A stretch of 29,039 nt of DNA from positions 1 through 29,039 of the forward strand of contig JBBISA010000051.1 in assembly GCA_037441525.1 (NCBI GenBank). Reading direction: 5' to 3'. The notes beneath the pieces are model-generated. The model was not told the DNA's origin. It saw only the letters and a program-made list of their open reading frames with translations, and searched no databases. This document shows positions 25,130 through 29,039 of the stretch, one piece after another. Position numbers and translations under genes: made by a program. Position 1 is the first letter of the stretch. Each line of letters starts with the position of its first letter. Source of the DNA: SKVR01 sp037441525 (GTDB taxonomy: Bacteria > Bacteroidota > Bacteroidia > Bacteroidales > UBA7960).

Positions 25130-25736
25130 AACCAACCATACTGCACTGTTCTTTGGCTCCTTCGATCCGGTGCACATGGGGCATTTAATAATTGCCGAAT
25201 GGTTTCTCAATCAGGGAAATATAGAGGATGTTTGGTTTGTTGTTACGCCTGTTAATCCTTTAAAGAACGGCACAGTGCAAACCCCTGCCGATGTAAGGGT
25301 TAAAATGCTGCAACTCGCCACCGAAAACATCAGAGGTTTCAGAATATGCGATATTGAATTAAACATGCCGCCGCCTCATTACACCATCAATACCCTAAAT
25401 GTCCTAATAAAAAAATTTCCTGAAAAGGATTTCCTGTTGGTAATAGGGGGTGATAACCTAACACTTTTCAGGAAATGGAAAAACTACAGCCAAATCCTCG
25501 ATTTGGTGCCTGTTTATGTATACCCTCGGCCAGGGATTGATTTCCGTGGGCAGAAATTGCTGCGCAATATGTTTGTTGCCGATGCTCCTCTTCTTGATAT
25601 TTCTTCTACCCGCATAAGAAAAATTCTTGCTGACGGGCTGTCAGCAAGATTTATGGTGTTGCCCAAAGTCTATGACTTTATTATTGAGCAAAGGGTTTAT
25701 GCCAGGCCGAACTCTTTCTTTAATGCATCTACGTAA
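25116..25736 (+). CDS. nadD: Nicotinate-nucleotide adenylyltransferase
   Basis: Adenylates nicotinate mononucleotide to deamido-NAD in NAD synthesis. In 206 aa it shows the nucleotidyltransferase signature GSFDPVHMGH at 14-23 (HxxH-type His20/His23) and the ISSTRIR motif at 162-168. The ATG at 25116 (MNLNKTNHTALFFGSFDP) was chosen over 25095 because it gives the normal distance to the signature; it lies inside the end of gmk. The last 13 codons (including RPNSFFNAST) are read from DNA that also encodes the end of metK on the other strand. Confidence 0.95.
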   Translation: MNLNKTNHTALFFGSFDPVHMGHLIIAEWFLNQGNIEDVWFVVTPVNPLKNGTVQTPADVRVKMLQLATENIRGFRICDIELNMPPPHYTINTLNVLIKKFPEKDFLLVIGGDNLTLFRKWKNYSQILDLVPVYVYPRPGIDFRGQKLLRNMFVADAPLLDISSTRIRKILADGLSARFMVLPKVYDFIIEQRVYARPNSFFNAST

Positions 25737-27019
25737 TCGAGTTTTTCCCAAGCAAAGAACTCAACATTTTTGAAATATTTCTTTTTGCCTACTACTTCGC
25801 GGGTTATGGTATTGCTATCCTTGTATTGAACCTCAATTTCTTTGGAATAGGGAGTTCTTCCAAAATGTCCATAGGTAGCAGTAGGAATATAAATAGGATT
25901 TTTTAGTCCGAATCTATTAATGATCGCATAAGGTCTAAGGTCGAATACCTTATTTACTTTTTCGGCTATTTCGGCATCAGATAGTTTCACTTTTGATGTG
26001 CCATAAGTATTGATATACAAACCAACCGGTTGTGCAACACCAATGGCATACGCAACCTGTACCAGCACCTCATCGGCAATACCTGCAGCCACCATATTTT
26101 TGGCTATATGACGGGTAGCATAGGCTGCCGACCGGTCTACTTTGCTGGGGTCTTTCCCGGAAAATGCTCCACCGCCATGGGCTCCTTTTCCTCCATAAGT
26201 ATCCACAATAATTTTGCGGCCTGTGAGCCCGCTATCTCCGTGTGGGCCTCCAATAACAAATTTTCCGGTAGGATTTACCAGGAGTTTGAATCCGTTTTCG
26301 AAAAGGGGCTTGTACTTATCGGGCAACATAGCTGCCGATCTTGGGATAAGATACTTTCGGATGTCTTCGGTTATCTGCTTCTGCATCGCTTCTTCGGCCA
26401 TTTTGCGATCGGCTGGTGCATCGCTCTGGGGAAGTACAAATTCATCGTGCTGTGTTGAAACCACTATGGTGTCTATCCGCACAGGGCGGTTATCCTTGTC
26501 ATATTCAACAGTTACCTGCGATTTGGAGTCGGGGCGGAGATAGGTCATTACTTCACCTGCTTTGCGTATTTCGGCAAGCTGGTGCAAAAGAATATGAGAT
26601 AGGCCTAAGGTTAGCGGCATGTAATCGTCGGTTTCGCGACTGGCATATCCAAACATCATCCCTTGATCGCCGGCGCCTTGTTCTTCAGCTTTTTCACGCA
26701 CAACTCCCTGGTTTATATCAGATGATTGCTCATGAATTGCCGAAATAACACCACACGATTCTGCCTCGAATTTATACAATGAATTGGTATAGCCAATAGT
26801 TTTCAACACATCTCGTACAACACCCTGTATGTCGACCCATGCATTGGTTTTAACCTCGCCGCTGCACACTACCAACCCAGTGGTTACCATGGTCTCGCAT
26901 GCAACTTTCGACTCGGGGTCTTGTCTTAAAAACTCATCAAGCAAGGCGTCTGAAATCTGGTCTGCTACCTTGTCGGGATGTCCTTCTGAAACGGATTCAG
27001 ATGTAAATAAATAGCCCAT
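25697..27019 (-). CDS. metK: S-adenosylmethionine synthetase
   Basis: Makes S-adenosylmethionine from methionine and ATP (cytosolic tetramer). The 440-aa protein has EGHPDK (His14), GAGDQG at 115-120 and the P-loop-like GGGAFSGKD at 282-290. It is longer than E. coli MetK (384 aa); an internal stretch (about 195-245) and the C-terminus (KKYFKNVEFFAWEKLDYVDALKKEFGLA) account for the extra length, as I recall for Bacteroidota enzymes. It converges with nadD with a 40-bp overlap. No SAM riboswitch structure fits in the 76-bp leader; a -7-like element is at 27063-27070. Confidence 0.97.
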   Translation of the reverse strand: MGYLFTSESVSEGHPDKVADQISDALLDEFLRQDPESKVACETMVTTGLVVCSGEVKTNAWVDIQGVVRDVLKTIGYTNSLYKFEAESCGVISAIHEQSSDINQGVVREKAEEQGAGDQGMMFGYASRETDDYMPLTLGLSHILLHQLAEIRKAGEVMTYLRPDSKSQVTVEYDKDNRPVRIDTIVVSTQHDEFVLPQSDAPADRKMAEEAMQKQITEDIRKYLIPRSAAMLPDKYKPLFENGFKLLVNPTGKFVIGGPHGDSGLTGRKIIVDTYGGKGAHGGGAFSGKDPSKVDRSAAYATRHIAKNMVAAGIADEVLVQVAYAIGVAQPVGLYINTYGTSKVKLSDAEIAEKVNKVFDLRPYAIINRFGLKNPIYIPTATYGHFGRTPYSKEIEVQYKDSNTITREVVGKKKYFKNVEFFAWEKLDYVDALKKEFGLA

Positions 27020-27062
27020 TATTTAGTAATTCTTTATGTTAAACCTATTATTTTAGAAACGG

Positions 27063-27070
27063 CAAAGGTA
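27063..27070 (-). promoter_or_regulatory. Putative Bacteroidota -7 promoter element for metK
   Basis: Minus strand TACCTTTG is an exact TAnnTTTG match and identical to the element of the response regulator operon. It gives metK its own start with a leader of about 37 nt, separate from gldA. Confidence 0.5.
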
Positions 27071-27095
27071 AATAATTATCATTTTAATTATAATA

Positions 27096-28010
27096 TTAAA
27101 TTTCTGAAGTAAGCTGTCTGAATACCTGCTCAATGGACTGGTCTTCTATAACCATGGATAGTATTACCCAATTGTGGTGCACCGCAAACCTGAAAACATC
27201 TCCTCGCAAATCATATTCGCTCTGCGTGAATATCCTGATGGAATTATCTCCCGCCTTTTGCACTTCTATTACTCCCTTGATGTTTTTTAATATGCTGTAA
27301 TCGTGTTTAGTCTCTGTCTCGATAGAAATAATACGGCGCGACTGGTTTAAAAGCTGCAATTCGCGGGTTGGTGCGTCGGCCACTATTTTCCCATGGTTTA
27401 TGATGATTACCCTGTCGCAAACCGCTTCCACCTCCTGCATTATATGGGTGGACAGCAAAACCGTCTTTTCTTTTCCGGCTTCTTTTACCAATTGGCGAAT
27501 CTCAACCAGTTGATTAGGGTCGAGCCCCGAAGTTGGCTCATCGAGTATTAGCACACGGGGGTCATGAATCAATGCCTGCGCAATACCCACCCTTTGCCGG
27601 TAGCCTTTTGAAAGTGCACCAATCTTTTTATGCCTTTCGCGTTGCAAACCTGTCTGTTCTATCATCAGTTCCACCCTGTTGCGGGTATTTTTTCCCAGCT
27701 TGTGCAATCCGGCAACAAACTTAAGATACTCGCCTACATACATATCGAGATAAAGAGGGTTGTTCTCAGGGAGGTATCCCACAAGTTCTTTTATTCTGAG
27801 GGATTCATTTGCAACATTGTGCCCGCACACCCACACTTCGCCTTCGGTTTGTGGCAAAAAGCAGGTAATTATTTTCATCATTGTGCTTTTGCCGGCACCA
27901 TTGGGGCCCAGCAGTGCAACCACCTCACCCTGTTTTAGTTCAAGTGAAACATCGTCCAGCGCCTTTTGGGTTTCATATCTCTTAACTACATTCTCTGCCT
28001 TTAAACTCAT
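27096..28010 (-). CDS. gldA: GldA-type gliding-motility-associated ABC transporter ATPase
   Basis: ATP-binding subunit of 304 aa, one ABC domain with a C-terminal extension. Walker A GPNGAGKS at 35-42, signature LSKGYRQ at 133-139, Walker B LILDEP at 154-159, the LDPNQLVEIRQLV D-loop and the switch His in LLSTHIMQEVEAVCDRV are all present. The LSKGYRQRVGIAQALIHDP block and the C-terminal region (about 225-304, ending IEQVFRQLTSEI) match GldA of Flavobacterium, which works with GldF and GldG. These genes are not in this window. Many non-gliding Bacteroidota keep gldA, so it alone does not prove gliding. Start ATG at 28010; -7-like element at 28133-28140. Confidence 0.88.
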   Translation of the reverse strand: MSLKAENVVKRYETQKALDDVSLELKQGEVVALLGPNGAGKSTMMKIITCFLPQTEGEVWVCGHNVANESLRIKELVGYLPENNPLYLDMYVGEYLKFVAGLHKLGKNTRNRVELMIEQTGLQRERHKKIGALSKGYRQRVGIAQALIHDPRVLILDEPTSGLDPNQLVEIRQLVKEAGKEKTVLLSTHIMQEVEAVCDRVIIINHGKIVADAPTRELQLLNQSRRIISIETETKHDYSILKNIKGVIEVQKAGDNSIRIFTQSEYDLRGDVFRFAVHHNWVILSMVIEDQSIEQVFRQLTSEI

Positions 28011-28132
28011 GTTATTCTGTTCAGGTTTTAGTGGGAAATTTTTGATAAAATCAAAATGGGATGAATGATAGTGCCCATTTCACTCATCGGGTGATCAATA
28101 TTGACACCTGACGCGTGAACCAGGTCAGGCTG

Positions 28133-28140
28133 CAAAAGTA
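28133..28140 (-). promoter_or_regulatory. Putative Bacteroidota -7 promoter element for gldA
   Basis: Minus strand TACTTTTG matches TAnnTTTG about 120 bases before the start. Beside it lies an inverted repeat CCTGAC/GTCAGG (28107-28112 and 28124-28129) that could be an operator or leader hairpin. Confidence 0.4.
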
Positions 28141-28303
28141 AGAATATTAACCGTTACATTGAATTTCAGTATCTTTATGCGACATTATTAATGAATTTAG
28201 TTGGTCAAATCTAAAATCAAAAAACTAATTGTGGTATTATGTGAAAATATAGTAACAATATTTTTTCAATAAGTGATAAGTCCATTTTGGTAAATTAAAA
28301 CAA

Positions 28304-28999
28304 ATGAAATTACATGCAATTCTTATTTTTCTTTTAATTGTTGATGCACATTATGCTCAGGAGATAATTCCACAAACCTACTGCAACCCTTTGGATATAG
28401 ATTACACCTGCATGGTTTATAATTCTGCCAAAAACATTTCATATTGTTCAGGGGCGGATCCTGCAGTAGTTGAATTTCGGGGAGAGTATTATATGTTTGT
28501 AACACGCTCTTTTGGTTACTGGCATTTATATGATTTGGTAAACTGGAACTTTATAAAACCAGTCCAATGGTTTTTTGAGGGGAGTAATGCACCTACGGCT
28601 TTTAATTATAAAGATTCCGTAATTTATTTTGCCGGCAATCCGGCTGGCTATGGCAGCATCCTTTATACCGATGACCCAAAAGGTGGAAAATGGACACCAA
28701 TGGCATCAATTACCAACAATATCCAGGACTCAAAATTGTTCATTGATGACGACGGAAAGACATATTTATACTGGGGATCATCCAATGTTTATCCCATACG
28801 CGTAAAAATGCTCAACAAAAATGACCGGATGCTGGAAACCGGAGTGAAAATGGATTTGATAAACCTGGTTGAGGAAGAACACGGCTGGGAGCGGTTTGGG
28901 GAAAATAATTTTCATCCAATATTGAAGGAAGGCTATATGGAAGGTGCTTCCATGACTAAATACAATGGTAAATACTACCTGCAGTATACAGGAATATGA
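28304..28999 (+). pseudogene. Glycoside hydrolase family 43-like protein, truncated at the 3' end
   Basis: Exported beta-propeller glycosidase (GH43 members act on arabinan, xylan or galactan side chains). The signal peptide covers about 1-19 (MKLHAILIFLLIVDAHYAQ). All three catalytic acids are visible: base Asp52 in SGADPAVVEF, Asp142 in QDSKLFIDDDGKTYLYWG and acid Glu213 in MEGASMTKYNGKYYLQYTG. The frame stops at residue 231, only 18 residues after Glu213, where family members normally go on for 80 or more residues to close the five-bladed propeller. No frame in the last 40 bases gives the expected continuation, and those bases are about 67% GC, far above the gene. The gene is therefore either interrupted by foreign DNA or cut at a contig end; if the stop is real, the product is probably inactive. 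Confidence 0.75.
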
Positions 29000-29039
29000 G
29001 CGGTCTGCAAGCCTGTCCCGTTCAAACGGGGAGCCAGCG
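29000..29039. other. GC-rich tail of the window, possible insertion boundary
   Basis: 40 bases with 27 G or C. It contains a perfect 6-bp hairpin CCCGTT-CA-AACGGG. It matches neither the GH43 continuation nor the surrounding base composition. It is too short to identify. Confidence 0.4.

Noticed and set aside
27020..27095. SAM riboswitch ahead of metK
   Set aside because: Only 76 AT-rich bases with a promoter element in them; no room or conserved core for a known SAM aptamer.
28990..29039. Simple frameshift as cause of the short GH43 protein
   Set aside because: None of the three frames after residue 230 continues with GH43-like sequence, and the base composition changes at the same point.

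Overview
The window comes from a member of the Bacteroidota, probably Bacteroidales/Marinilabiliales-like, although the order is an inference. The evidence is a GldA-type ABC ATPase, an Oar-type TonB-dependent outer-membrane protein, a PorT-like beta-barrel, the short form of RsmI, start codons with almost no Shine-Dalgarno sequence, and repeated matches to the Bacteroidota -7 promoter element TAnnTTTG. No tRNA, rRNA, CRISPR array or complete insertion sequence was seen. Most genes belong to the core genome.

Layout. 1-6112: an undecided partial reading frame, a terminator, a fused double-ATPase peptide-type ABC protein, thymidine kinase, an unknown Pro-rich protein, RsmI and LepA. 6113-7013: an intergenic region with two related palindromes, an IscA/HesB-like protein with a His/Cys tail, and a strong bidirectional terminator. 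7033-12379 (minus): an Oar-like TonB receptor, then a PhoR/PhoB-like two-component pair. 12626-16170: a membrane-anchored unknown protein, a class C beta-lactamase-fold serine hydrolase and a small outer-membrane barrel. 16428-23550 (plus): a hybrid histidine kinase with receiver and Hpt domains, two copies of a 140-bp structured repeat, a single-domain response regulator, a YaiO-type TPR/beta-barrel protein, a membrane protein with a helical-repeat cytoplasmic part, and a processive-type GT2 glycosyltransferase, closed by a terminator. 23651-25736: yicC, gmk and nadD, tightly packed. 25697-28010 (minus): metK and gldA. 28304-28999: the start of a GH43 glycosidase that breaks off in the last 50 bases.

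The most interesting block is 16428-23550. A soluble PAS-kinase with its own receiver and Hpt domains lies upstream of a receiver with no output domain. That receiver leads a set of genes that together resemble a synthase-dependent exopolysaccharide machine: inner-membrane GT2, outer-membrane TPR-barrel, and a bridging membrane protein. The arrangement recalls PgaA/PgaC, NfrA/NfrB and E. coli yaiO/yaiP. The inference is that the phosphorelay controls glycan synthesis through protein contacts rather than transcription. The 140-bp repeat sits directly in front of the output receiver and keeps its hairpins through wobble changes, so it may be a structured leader RNA or a small mobile repeat.
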